From assembly GCA_964366335.1 (NCBI GenBank), contig CAYITQ010000011.1, positions 1-14,213 on the forward strand: a stretch of DNA of 14,213 nt, written 5' to 3'. This DNA comes from JACRNA01 sp964366335. Its GTDB lineage: Bacteria; Patescibacteriota; Microgenomatia; CAZETR01; Amesbacteraceae. Position 1 is the stretch's first letter. Each line of letters opens with the position of its first letter. Of the stretch, positions 1 to 5,655 are shown piece by piece. A program made the position numbers and the translations under genes. The notes beneath the pieces were generated by a model. The model searched no databases. It was not told the origin of the DNA and saw only the letters and a list, made by a program, of their open reading frames with translations.

Positions 1-264
1 CAACCCGGTTGTTTTAGAAATTATGGACAACAAATCCTGATATAGAGGATAATCTTTGCGAAACCAATAATAGAGTCTGTTTCCCCGGGCTTCTTTTTTG
101 ACAATCCCGGCCCTTTCCATGCGCAATAGTTCCCGCCTAACTGCATTAATCTCTTCTTGAGCTCTTCTGACCAAATCCCGGACATGATACATCTGGGTGG
201 GATCGGATAAAAATATTTCTAATAATTTAATCCGGGTTTTACTGACAAGGAGATCATCTAGCAT
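1..264 (-). CDS. Winged helix-turn-helix transcriptional regulator, N-terminal part (runs off window)
   Basis: The minus strand from the ATG at 264 stays open to the window edge and gives 88 residues beginning MLDDLLVSKTRIKLLEIF. The pattern is an ArsR-like winged helix. A first helix (KTRIKLLEIFLSD) leads to a recognition region (YHVRDLVRRAQEEINAVRREL), then a wing (GIVKKEARGNRLYYWF). It should bind DNA as a dimer; ligand and targets are unknown, and the C-terminal part lies outside the window. The start is supported by a promoter-like pair ending one base before the ATG. Immediately upstream, reaching over the start codon, is an inverted repeat CATAAGT/ACTTATG that could be an autoregulatory operator. 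Family level is fairly secure; function is not. Confidence 0.8.
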   Translation of the reverse strand, partial: MLDDLLVSKTRIKLLEIFLSDPTQMYHVRDLVRRAQEEINAVRRELLRMERAGIVKKEARGNRLYYWFRKDYPLYQDLLSIISKTTGL

Positions 265-300
265 AAGTCGGACTATAATACATCGGACAACTTATGTAAA
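262..300 (-). promoter_or_regulatory. Promoter and possible operator of the winged-helix gene
   Basis: On the minus strand TTTACA (300-295) and TATAGT (277-272) are 17 bp apart, and the -10 ends 7 nt before the ATG at 264. The same stretch has perfect inverted arms CATAAGT (262-268) and ACTTATG (290-296). It also has a direct repeat TCGGAC (268-273 and 283-288). Repeats over the -10 suggest autorepression. The site is inferred from sequence only. Confidence 0.45.
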
Positions 301-303
301 CAG

Positions 304-334
304 TCACTTATTATACTCAACTATATTTCCATCC
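304..334. repeat. 31-bp direct repeat, left copy (duplicated 3' end of the DUF3048 gene)
   Basis: These 31 bases are identical to 1561-1591, where they encode the last nine residues (DGNIVEYNK) and the stop codon of the DUF3048 protein. Here, upstream of the MFS gene, they have no coding role. Identity ends abruptly on both sides. The two copies bracket the MFS gene exactly, as expected from an insertion with target duplication or recombination at a short homology. Confidence 0.9.
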
Positions 335-362
335 AAAGATAGCGAATAGGCTTTAAATCAGT

Positions 363-368
363 TACAAT
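363..368 (+). promoter_or_regulatory. Putative -10 box of the MFS transporter gene
   Basis: TACAAT (one mismatch to TATAAT) ends 7 nt before the ATG at 376, matching the spacing at other genes in the window. No convincing -35 is seen. It favours ATG 376 over the TTG at 373 and lies inside the segment bracketed by the 31-bp repeats, so the inserted unit would carry its own promoter. Confidence 0.4.
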
Positions 369-375
369 TAAATTG

Positions 376-1554
376 ATGAGACTACCAGAAATTGGCAATA
401 AAAATATTGCTCTTTTTTATTTTTTAACTCTAGTTAACAATAGCTGGTTTATTGCCGGAAACTGGATCTTTTTCTGGACCAGATTTATGACATACGGGCG
501 TCTAGGAGTAGTAGATGCTTTGGCGTTCGCCTTTGGGTTAATCATGGAGGTCCCCACAGGAGCTATCTCCGATCTTATGGGCAGAAAGAAAACTATCTTG
601 GCCTCATGTATCTTGGGATTTATTGGCGTCATGCTAATTGCTTCAGCCAATAGCACCCTGCCTATATTTATAGGGTTCTTAATTACTCAAGCGGGGTGGG
701 CTTTTTACTCGGGATCCGCAGAGGCTATGGCCTATGACTCACTTAAAGAGAAAAAGAAAGATGACCAGTATGAAAAAGTTATTTCGGCAAGCGGTGTGAT
801 AGGAATCGTAACGACAGTTGTTGCTATTCTTTTGGGTGCGGCAATGTACAAATACAACTTTAGATTGCCTCATTATGCGTGGGGATTTGCGTATTTGTTT
901 GGGTTTATTGCTTCATTTTGGCTAAAGGAACCCTCCATAGATACAGAGAAATTTTCATTCAGAAACTACTTTAGACAAATGGCAGAAGGAGCAAAGCAAC
1001 TGGTTACTCCTTACTTACGCCCCTATATTCCTATAATGTTTGCTTTATTGGGAATATCTTACCTTTATAGTTACGGTTTAGTTAAACCGGCTATAGCCAT
1101 TCATTTTGGCTTTTTTGCCACCGGGCAGGCAGTAATTGGGGCAATTTTTGGTGTCACGGGCGCTATAGCCGTGGGACTGATTCCCAAGATGAGAGACAAA
1201 TTAAGTGATGTAACAGGGTTAGTTCTCTTAACAAGTGTGCTTGCAGTTGGGTTTTTATTCGCAACCATTCCTCTTGGATATTACGGATTTCTAGTAATGC
1301 TGGCCATCGCTCTATCCGGAAACCTGGCTAGTCCTTGGGTATCAGTCGTTGTGAATCGAGAATTGCCTTCTAAATATAGAGCTACTTCCCTTTCCACTAT
1401 CGCGTTATTTACAAAGGTTCCCTATGTAGTGGCAGCTATGATCGCGGGAAGAATGATTGATGGTGGATATTTGTGGTTATTTAATCTAGTCATTGGGACT
1501 CTTGTCGCAACTTCGGTAATTTGGACACTATTTTCATTTTCAACGAAGAAGTAG
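376..1554 (+). CDS. Major facilitator superfamily (MFS) transporter
   Basis: This is an integral membrane protein of 392 residues with about 12 hydrophobic segments, the usual MFS size. The loop after the second segment carries the MFS motif A, here GAISDLMGRKKT (residues 62-73), which gates the alternating-access cycle. Substrate is not predictable; small-molecule export or uptake driven by an ion gradient is the family role. ATG 376 is preferred to TTG 373 because of the TACAAT hexamer 7 nt upstream; there is no Shine-Dalgarno motif. It is the only plus-strand gene among minus-strand neighbours. It is bracketed by 31-bp direct repeats derived from the 3' end of the next gene, so it is probably a recent arrival. 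Base composition does not differ obviously from the surroundings. Confidence 0.88.
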   Translation: MRLPEIGNKNIALFYFLTLVNNSWFIAGNWIFFWTRFMTYGRLGVVDALAFAFGLIMEVPTGAISDLMGRKKTILASCILGFIGVMLIASANSTLPIFIGFLITQAGWAFYSGSAEAMAYDSLKEKKKDDQYEKVISASGVIGIVTTVVAILLGAAMYKYNFRLPHYAWGFAYLFGFIASFWLKEPSIDTEKFSFRNYFRQMAEGAKQLVTPYLRPYIPIMFALLGISYLYSYGLVKPAIAIHFGFFATGQAVIGAIFGVTGAIAVGLIPKMRDKLSDVTGLVLLTSVLAVGFLFATIPLGYYGFLVMLAIALSGNLASPWVSVVVNRELPSKYRATSLSTIALFTKVPYVVAAMIAGRMIDGGYLWLFNLVIGTLVATSVIWTLFSFSTKK

Positions 1555-1560
1555 AATAAA

Positions 1561-1591
1561 TCACTTATTATACTCAACTATATTTCCATCC
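1561..1591. repeat. 31-bp direct repeat, right copy (3' end of the DUF3048 gene)
   Basis: Identical to 304-334. This copy is the functional one: on the minus strand it encodes the final residues DGNIVEYNK and the TGA stop of the DUF3048 protein. The start-to-start distance to the left copy is 1257 bp. Confidence 0.9.
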
Positions 1592-2727
1592 GGAACTAGC
1601 TCAATCCATATCTGGCCTTTGTTAAAGACTATCTCTTTTCCTTCGCTCATAAATTTCGTTCTGGCCCCTTGAGTGGCTCTGGACCAGGTCCCCAAAATGG
1701 CTTTGCCGTCCTGGAAAACAATTGCTTTGCCGGTACCTATCACCTGATAATCCATATGCAGATGCTCATCTAGGGGTCCTGTCTCACGGACAAATTGAAT
1801 AACCACATTTTTGGCCATAATCGGGTCGTCGGTATTGAGGTCCGTTACCACAATCCCGCCATTAATTCTGGAATAACCATTATTTGTTTTATCGTACTTC
1901 CAAGCTACGGAATAATCAGTTTTACTTTTCCAAAAGTCAAAACTGATATCGGAAACTAAACCTGAGTCGGTTGCCGGATCTTTGAACTTCCAGGAAACAT
2001 ATGTCTTTCCCCACTCACCGTCATTTTGCCAATCGCGTTTAACTGCCACTTTATACAATTCCTCGGTAAAACAGCCCATGGTATGTTCATAGGCTACCTC
2101 ACGGTCCAACCTATTCGTCAATCTATGACAAGCCTTGAAATCCAGACCAAATTGATCCATATCTTTTATCTTATTGCGTCTGATAAAACACAAGGCCTTG
2201 GCCCGCTCGTCGACCGTCGGATCATCACAATTACCTGCTCCACCGACATGATTATAAAGAGCATCATATTCGGTAACGATTTTGGTATAGTATATTCTGG
2301 CACTGCGTACAGGAGCTAAAGTAATATTCTGACCTGCAATATCACACAAAAATAAACCCATTTGCCGGGTGATTCCACCCTCAGCTACTGCTTCATAGAC
2401 CACATCGGCATAAGAAAGTCCTGACAAGGGCCTGGAATCCAGATGATTTTCAATCATGACGGCCAGGGGTCTGCGGGTTTTCCAGATATCTTCATATGAA
2501 ACAGGATACATTTGCCCGTTTAACGGACAGGCGGATGTTAAAGGAGCATCATATTTTTGTTTTTTGGCTTTGGTTGCCACTGTATTGACTACTCCCTTTC
2601 CTTCGGGTGAAACCATACTTTGCGGTTTTCTATTTAGAATCCGGACTAGACCATAAGTCAATCCCGTCGACACGACAAACAATCCCAGGGCGAAGAGTAA
2701 ATAATAAACTAATTTTTTATTTATCAT
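1561..2727 (-). CDS. DUF3048 (YerB-like) membrane-anchored extracytoplasmic protein
   Basis: The protein has 388 residues. One hydrophobic N-terminal segment (about residues 8-30, no lipobox cysteine seen) should anchor it, with the rest outside the cytoplasm. After a polar linker the DUF3048 N-terminal domain begins with RRPLAVMIENHLDSRPLSGL. It continues through ADVVYEAVAEGGITR, APVRSARIYYTKI and HVGGAGN. The C-terminal domain contains VIQFVRETGPLDEHL and ends GQIWIELVPDGNIVEYNK. The family includes Bacillus YerB; its biochemical role is not established. Its ATG overlaps the stop of the upstream DUF4446 gene in an ATGA, so the two are probably translationally coupled. No promoter of its own is apparent. 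The last 31 bases are duplicated at 304-334. Confidence 0.9.
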   Translation of the reverse strand: MINKKLVYYLLFALGLFVVSTGLTYGLVRILNRKPQSMVSPEGKGVVNTVATKAKKQKYDAPLTSACPLNGQMYPVSYEDIWKTRRPLAVMIENHLDSRPLSGLSYADVVYEAVAEGGITRQMGLFLCDIAGQNITLAPVRSARIYYTKIVTEYDALYNHVGGAGNCDDPTVDERAKALCFIRRNKIKDMDQFGLDFKACHRLTNRLDREVAYEHTMGCFTEELYKVAVKRDWQNDGEWGKTYVSWKFKDPATDSGLVSDISFDFWKSKTDYSVAWKYDKTNNGYSRINGGIVVTDLNTDDPIMAKNVVIQFVRETGPLDEHLHMDYQVIGTGKAIVFQDGKAILGTWSRATQGARTKFMSEGKEIVFNKGQIWIELVPDGNIVEYNK

Positions 2728-3062
2728 AATTTGACTAAAGCCTTTTTCAAGCCCTCGGTTTCCTCGTCAGATAATTTCTGATCCGGTTTACCATTCTCTA
2801 CTTGTTTGACATAAAAGCGGGTCAACCCCCGGCCGTGCAAACCAGTCAATATAACTCCACTTTTTGTCCCGTCTAATAATGTTATCACAAAACTGTGTTC
2901 TCCGCCGACTTCGGCAAACGGATTAAACTTAACCAGGCTCCAACTCCATAAAGCTAATCCTCCGGTAGCTTGAGATTTATTCTTCCGTCTGGATATGAAA
3001 ATTAGCCACACGGTAAGAAATATCAGCCAAGATGTCCCAATAAACAACAATGTTAATGACAT
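2724..3062 (-). CDS. DUF4446 family small membrane protein
   Basis: The protein has 112 residues with one N-terminal membrane segment (SLTLLFIGTSWLIFLTVWL) and a basic RRKNKS stretch after it. The soluble domain has the DUF4446 pattern: KFNPFAEVGGEHSF, ITLLDGTKSGVILTGLHGRG and RFYVKQVENGK. Function is unknown; the family is common in Firmicutes and CPR bacteria. It overlaps the DUF3048 gene by 4 bp and leads that operon. An ATG at 3071 would add three residues (MNT). I prefer 3062 because TTGCCA (3098-3093) and TAAAAT (3075-3070) are 17 bp apart and would start transcription at about 3063, downstream of the earlier ATG. Confidence 0.82.
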   Translation of the reverse strand: MSLTLLFIGTSWLIFLTVWLIFISRRKNKSQATGGLALWSWSLVKFNPFAEVGGEHSFVITLLDGTKSGVILTGLHGRGLTRFYVKQVENGKPDQKLSDEETEGLKKALVKL

Positions 3063-3098
3063 GGTATTCATTTTATGATACTATACTAGACATGGCAA
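3056..3098. promoter_or_regulatory. Overlapping divergent promoters for DUF4446 (-) and the 62-residue protein (+)
   Basis: Plus strand: ATGACA (3056-3061), 17 bp, then TACTAT (3079-3084) preceded by TG, ending 7 nt before the ATG at 3092. Minus strand: TTGCCA (3098-3093), 17 bp, then TAAAAT (3075-3070), ending 7 nt before the ATG at 3062. The two promoters occupy the same 43 bp, so simultaneous use should be mutually exclusive. The match is by eye. Confidence 0.45.
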
Positions 3099-3280
3099 CT
3101 AAACGAGGATCCAGTTTTTATGCTCCGGTTCAAAAGCTCCCGATTAACCAATTACATAAAGATTTGTTTCAAACAATTATCGTGACTATTATTATGCTGG
3201 GCCTGATGGGAGGATTGTACTATTGGATGGGAAGAGGTGGTTGGGCAGTACTATCGAAGATATGGCAATATGGCCGATAA
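3092..3280 (+). CDS. Small single-span membrane protein, unknown function
   Basis: The protein has 62 residues beginning MATKRGSSFYAPVQKLPINQL. One hydrophobic helix spans about residues 27-46 (TIIVTIIMLGLMGGLYYWM), followed by a short aromatic, basic tail (SKIWQYGR). I do not recognise a family. The reading frame is open further upstream to 3050, but that part overlaps the divergent gene and its promoter. The ATG at 3092 sits 7 nt after an extended -10 hexamer. Its last 30 bp overlap the convergent DUF3096-like gene. The promoter and a coherent membrane protein pattern suggest a real gene. Confidence 0.6.
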   Translation: MATKRGSSFYAPVQKLPINQLHKDLFQTIIVTIIMLGLMGGLYYWMGRGGWAVLSKIWQYGR

Positions 3281-3415
3281 TCCGGTAATGACAAAATAAA
3301 ACGCGATCAAATAATTTAACAACTTGGGAAACATTAAGACCAACACTCCGAAAATCAAAGAAATCAATCCCTGAAATGCTCCCCTATCTGAAAATAGCTG
3401 TGGTGAAATGGTCAT
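3251..3415 (-). CDS. DUF3096-like two-helix membrane miniprotein
   Basis: A minus-strand reading frame of 54 residues starts MTISPQLFSDRGAFQGLISL and runs through IFGVLVLMFPKLLNYLIAFY to the end ITGLSAILPYLR. Two hydrophobic helices are broken by FPKLLNYLIA, the hallmark of DUF3096-type miniproteins (a family usually near 50-60 residues; role unknown). The ATG at 3415 lies exactly 6 nt after a perfect TATAAT (3427-3422). An upstream in-frame ATG at 3430 would precede that promoter. The 3' end overlaps the convergent 62-residue gene by 30 bp, and rnpB lies just upstream on the same strand. The family call is from memory of the pattern. Confidence 0.65.
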   Translation of the reverse strand: MTISPQLFSDRGAFQGLISLIFGVLVLMFPKLLNYLIAFYFVITGLSAILPYLR

Positions 3416-3421
3416 AACATT

Positions 3422-3427
3422 ATTATA
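3422..3427 (-). promoter_or_regulatory. -10 box of the DUF3096-like gene
   Basis: Perfect TATAAT on the minus strand ends 6 nt before the ATG at 3415, so the predicted transcript begins at the A of the start codon. The box lies in the 13-bp gap after the end of rnpB, so read-through from rnpB is an alternative source of mRNA. Confidence 0.5.
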
Positions 3428-3434
3428 CATAAAT

Positions 3435-3720
3435 GCCTGGAGGAGTGTAAGCCAGATTCTGTTTTTCGTGACTAATCTATCTTACGCCCTCAAGCTTTAT
3501 CAGTATCAGGGGTAGCTGCCCACTGAATTTCGGAGGTTGCGGCGGGGAGGTTTTCCTCTTTTCACCCTCTTCCTCGATTTGCATCGGGGTGAGTCGTAGT
3601 CTCTGTGGCACTATCTGGCGGTTACCCGCCCCCGCCTCATCGGCGGGGCACCCTGCTACCGGCCGTCTGGATTTTCCTGAACGCACCATTCGGCGCATCC
3701 CTAGTCACCATCCTCCAGGC
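3435..3720 (-). ncRNA. rnpB: RNase P RNA
   Basis: The catalytic RNA of RNase P, which removes 5' leaders from pre-tRNAs. Read on the minus strand, the ends form a 10-bp P1 helix (GCCTGGAGGA at 3720-3711 with TCCTCCAGGC at 3444-3435). P2 follows as GTGACTA with TAGTCAC, and P3 is GCGCC/GGTGCG-like. The conserved 5' block AGGAAAATCCAGAC pairs in P4 with the 3' block ACAGAATCTGGCTTA. Other conserved pieces are GCAGGGTGCC, AGTGCCACAGAGA, GAGGGTGAAAAGAGG and ATAGATTAGTCAC. At about 286 nt it is shorter than E. coli M1 RNA (377 nt). The P15-like hairpin (CAGTGGG...CCCCTG) has no GGU in its loop, the motif that pairs with the tRNA CCA end in many bacteria. Transcription should begin at 3720, 6 nt after a TATAAT. 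Confidence 0.96.
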
Positions 3721-3726
3721 CCTGAT

Positions 3727-3732
3727 ATTATA
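3727..3732 (-). promoter_or_regulatory. -10 box of rnpB
   Basis: TATAAT on the minus strand ends 6 nt before 3720, the first base of the P1 helix. It overlaps the stop codon of the upstream permease gene (3728-3730). Because the RNA's 5' end is fixed by P1, this box calibrates the -10 to start distance in this genome. No good -35 is visible. Confidence 0.65.
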
Positions 3733-4705
3733 CCCTAGATTTATACAAGTCTGAGAGTAATATTTTTAATATTATAATGACAGGGATTGCCATAACTGCA
3801 CCCAGCGGACCATTTAGCCTAAATCCCGTCATTAAACCCAAAATTACCACTACCGGATTAACACCCACCGCTGAACTCATGACTTTGGGAACAAGAAAAT
3901 TGTTTTCAATTAATTGGACCAGCCAATAAAGTGCCGCTGTTCCCAAAGCTAAGGCCGGACTGACAGTCAAAGCCACGAGTATCGATGGAATTGACGAGAT
4001 AATCGGTCCTAGGTTGGGAATTATTTCCAAGACTCCGGCTAAAATGGCCAGAGATAAGGCGCTTTCCACGCCCAACAATAATAATCCGAGATAAGTCATA
4101 ACTCCAACCGAAAACATTAACACCAACTCACCTCTCAGCCATCCTCCCAGATTTCGTTCGATTCTATTCAGAATGTCTGACATCCACCGGGATTTGTCCT
4201 CACCAAACAACAAACCCAATTGTTTGCTGAAATTTTTTCGTTCCACTAATAAATAAAATGATATCACCAATGTGGTTATTACATTAATAATATTTCCAAA
4301 TAAATCGAGAGTGATTTTAAAAACATTTTGAGGCAAACTCGAAATTTGAGAAATCAATTGCTGGGTGATTTCCTGCTGATGAGAATTGAGAATCTCTATT
4401 TTGGCAACCGCGTTAGGTAAGCGGGCTATCAAATTACCCGTTTGTTCAACCAAAGGGGGTACCAATCCGGCAACTGCTAAGCCCACCACTACCCACAGCA
4501 AAATAAATATCAGTCCGATTGATAAGCTGCGGGGGAGACGGATCTTTTGGAGAGTATCTACTAAGGGATTGATGGCAAACATTATGACGAAGGAGAAAAA
4601 TACCATGACCAACAAATCACGGATGGAATAGACAAACCACAAAAAAATCCATAGGGCGGCAACAAAGATTATGGTTTTATAAGAGATTTCAATTTTTCTA
4701 GGCAT
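3728..4705 (-). CDS. AI-2E/PerM family membrane transporter
   Basis: The protein has 325 residues, near the family norm of about 340-370, with some eight hydrophobic segments: an N-terminal pair (TIIFVAALWIFLWFVYSI, LVMVFFSFVIMFAINPLVD), a long amphipathic middle region, and a C-terminal cluster. The family signatures ILAGVLEIIPNLGPIISSIP and ENNFLVPKVMSSAVGVNPVV are clear. Family members move autoinducer-2 or Na+/H+ in some bacteria; the substrate here is unknown. The 5' end overlaps the end of miaA by 37 bp. It nevertheless has its own extended -10 (TGATATAAT, 4720-4712) 6 nt before the ATG, so it may be expressed both from the miaA transcript and from a leaderless mRNA. Confidence 0.9.
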   Translation of the reverse strand: MPRKIEISYKTIIFVAALWIFLWFVYSIRDLLVMVFFSFVIMFAINPLVDTLQKIRLPRSLSIGLIFILLWVVVGLAVAGLVPPLVEQTGNLIARLPNAVAKIEILNSHQQEITQQLISQISSLPQNVFKITLDLFGNIINVITTLVISFYLLVERKNFSKQLGLLFGEDKSRWMSDILNRIERNLGGWLRGELVLMFSVGVMTYLGLLLLGVESALSLAILAGVLEIIPNLGPIISSIPSILVALTVSPALALGTAALYWLVQLIENNFLVPKVMSSAVGVNPVVVILGLMTGFRLNGPLGAVMAIPVIIILKILLSDLYKSRV

Positions 4706-5421
4706 GGTTCCATTATATCAAACCAGACAATATCCGGTTGCTTTTTGAACCAAACCAACTGTTTCTTCATAATATTTATTTCTTTTTGGACAAATGACGG
4801 GTCAAGTCCTCGCTTTATTACTCTCTTTCGTATTTTTTCTTCCAAATATTGTTTGGGTGCTGTCAGGCCTATTTGCAGATACCTCACCCTTAATCCCTCT
4901 CCTAATTTAGGAGAGGGACACTGCGCTATTTCTATCGCCCGAACTAATCTTCTGGGATTATTTCTATCTGAATTATTTAAAGATTCGGCTTTTGCTAAAT
5001 CTATACTCTTCAAATAATCAAACAGTTCAGAAACTGATTTGTTACTATTTCTCAACTTTTCATCCTGGGGGATATCTACATCGGGTAAATTTTGGACCAA
5101 GGCCTTGATATATAATCCTGATCCACCAACCACGATTGGTAATTTATCTCTGGAGAGAATATCCTTTATTGCCTCATGTGCCAATTTTCGCCACTGAGAG
5201 ACACTAAAGTCTTCGTCTGCCTTTACTACATCCAACAACCAAATTTTTATATTACCAATAATATCCTTATCTTTGCCTGTTTCTAAATCATTACCGATAT
5301 AAACTTGTCTCGAATCCGCCGAGATTAATTCCCCATTGAATTCTTCGGCCAAGGCAAGCGCCATCTTCGTCTTCCCGGTAGCCGTCGGCCCACAGATAAT
5401 GAGCACTTTTGGCTTAGTCAT
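4669..5421 (-). CDS. miaA: tRNA dimethylallyltransferase, short form with internal palindromic insertion
   Basis: MiaA transfers dimethylallyl to N6 of A37 in tRNAs reading UNN codons. The P-loop GPTATGKT (residues 11-18), ISADSRQVY, the DVVKADEDFSVSQW region and VVGGSGLYIKALV are intact, as is the NNPRRLVRAIEI helix. At 250 residues it is short against the usual 300 or so. About 40 residues are missing between KRVIKRGLDPSF and MKKQLVWFKKQ, where typical MiaA has an (I/V)GY(K/R) motif and a helix leading to QxAKRQxTWxR. Twelve or so extra residues (CPSPKLGEGLRVR) are encoded by an in-frame palindromic element. The ATG at 5421 is 6 nt after TAAAAT. The first step of catalysis looks possible, but tRNA binding may be changed, so the protein may be degenerate or specialised. 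Confidence 0.85.
   Translation of the reverse strand: MTKPKVLIICGPTATGKTKMALALAEEFNGELISADSRQVYIGNDLETGKDKDIIGNIKIWLLDVVKADEDFSVSQWRKLAHEAIKDILSRDKLPIVVGGSGLYIKALVQNLPDVDIPQDEKLRNSNKSVSELFDYLKSIDLAKAESLNNSDRNNPRRLVRAIEIAQCPSPKLGEGLRVRYLQIGLTAPKQYLEEKIRKRVIKRGLDPSFVQKEINIMKKQLVWFKKQPDIVWFDIMEPCLEKLKSLIKP
4712..4720 (-). promoter_or_regulatory. Extended -10 promoter of the AI-2E family gene inside miaA
   Basis: TGATATAAT on the minus strand lies in the 3' part of miaA. It ends 6 nt before the ATG at 4705, so the transcript would start at the A of the ATG. The TG extension can compensate for the missing -35. Confidence 0.5.
4882..4920. repeat. REP/RPE-like palindromic element inserted in-frame in miaA
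   Basis: The core is a perfect inverted repeat, CCCTCTCCTAA (4895-4905), one base, then TTAGGAGAGGG (4907-4917), with a CCTCACCCTTAAT flank on one side. On the miaA strand it reads PSPKLGEGLRVR. Palindromes of this CCCTCTCC/GGAGAGGG type are dispersed in many bacterial genomes, and Rickettsia palindromic elements show in-frame insertion into protein genes. Only one copy is seen in this window, so the mobile nature is inferred. Confidence 0.6.
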
Positions 5422-5433
5422 GATATAATTTTA
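5421..5433. promoter_or_regulatory. Overlapping divergent -10 boxes of miaA and the 72-residue gene
   Basis: The two start codons (5421 minus, 5436 plus) are separated by only 14 bp. Plus strand: extended -10 TGATATAAT (5421-5429), 6 nt before ATG 5436. Minus strand: TAAAAT (5433-5428), 6 nt before ATG 5421. The hexamers share two bases, so each predicted transcript starts at its own ATG and polymerase can occupy only one side at a time. Confidence 0.55.
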
Positions 5434-5435
5434 CT

Positions 5436-5654
5436 ATGGTTGACAGTAATAATCATGTGACGAGTCCTGAAATGCTAGTAGCAACTGATAGATTGCGTGA
5501 TCAAATTGAGAAAGAGAGAGCGGAAGCACAATTTGGGGAGCTCCTTTGTCAAATTGCGGTTGGGGTGATTAAATATCCATTCAGAAAAACTGGGGAACTG
5601 ATTGACAGATTTACCAGTTGGCTAGACAATCTAGCTAACCAATATAATGGTTGA
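5436..5654 (+). CDS. Small hypothetical protein (72 residues)
   Basis: The protein starts MVDSNNHVTSPEMLVATDRL. It is charged and probably helical in the first half (DRLRDQIEKERAEAQFGELL), then amphipathic (IAVGVIKYPFRKTGELIDRF). I recognise no family and see no clear membrane span; peripheral membrane contact is possible. It is divergent from miaA and ends one base before the convergent ABC permease stop at 5656. Evidence that it is real is the perfect extended -10 (TGATATAAT) exactly 6 nt before its ATG, plus a frame that fills the gap between neighbours. Confidence 0.6.
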   Translation: MVDSNNHVTSPEMLVATDRLRDQIEKERAEAQFGELLCQIAVGVIKYPFRKTGELIDRFTSWLDNLANQYNG

Positions 5655-5655
5655 T

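Noticed and set aside
304..1591. Insertion sequence or integrative element with its own recombinase
   Set aside because: Only an MFS gene lies between the direct repeats; no transposase, integrase or terminal inverted repeats were found. It is reported as repeats plus a probable insertion, not as a mobile element.
2026..2656. Plus-strand frames opposite the DUF3048 gene
   Set aside because: The minus-strand frame is full length with clear family motifs; the opposite frames have no recognisable features.
3477..3698. Minus-strand open frame of 73 codons inside rnpB
   Set aside because: It lies entirely within the RNase P RNA, whose helices and conserved blocks explain the sequence. The Arg/Pro-rich product reflects GC-rich stems.
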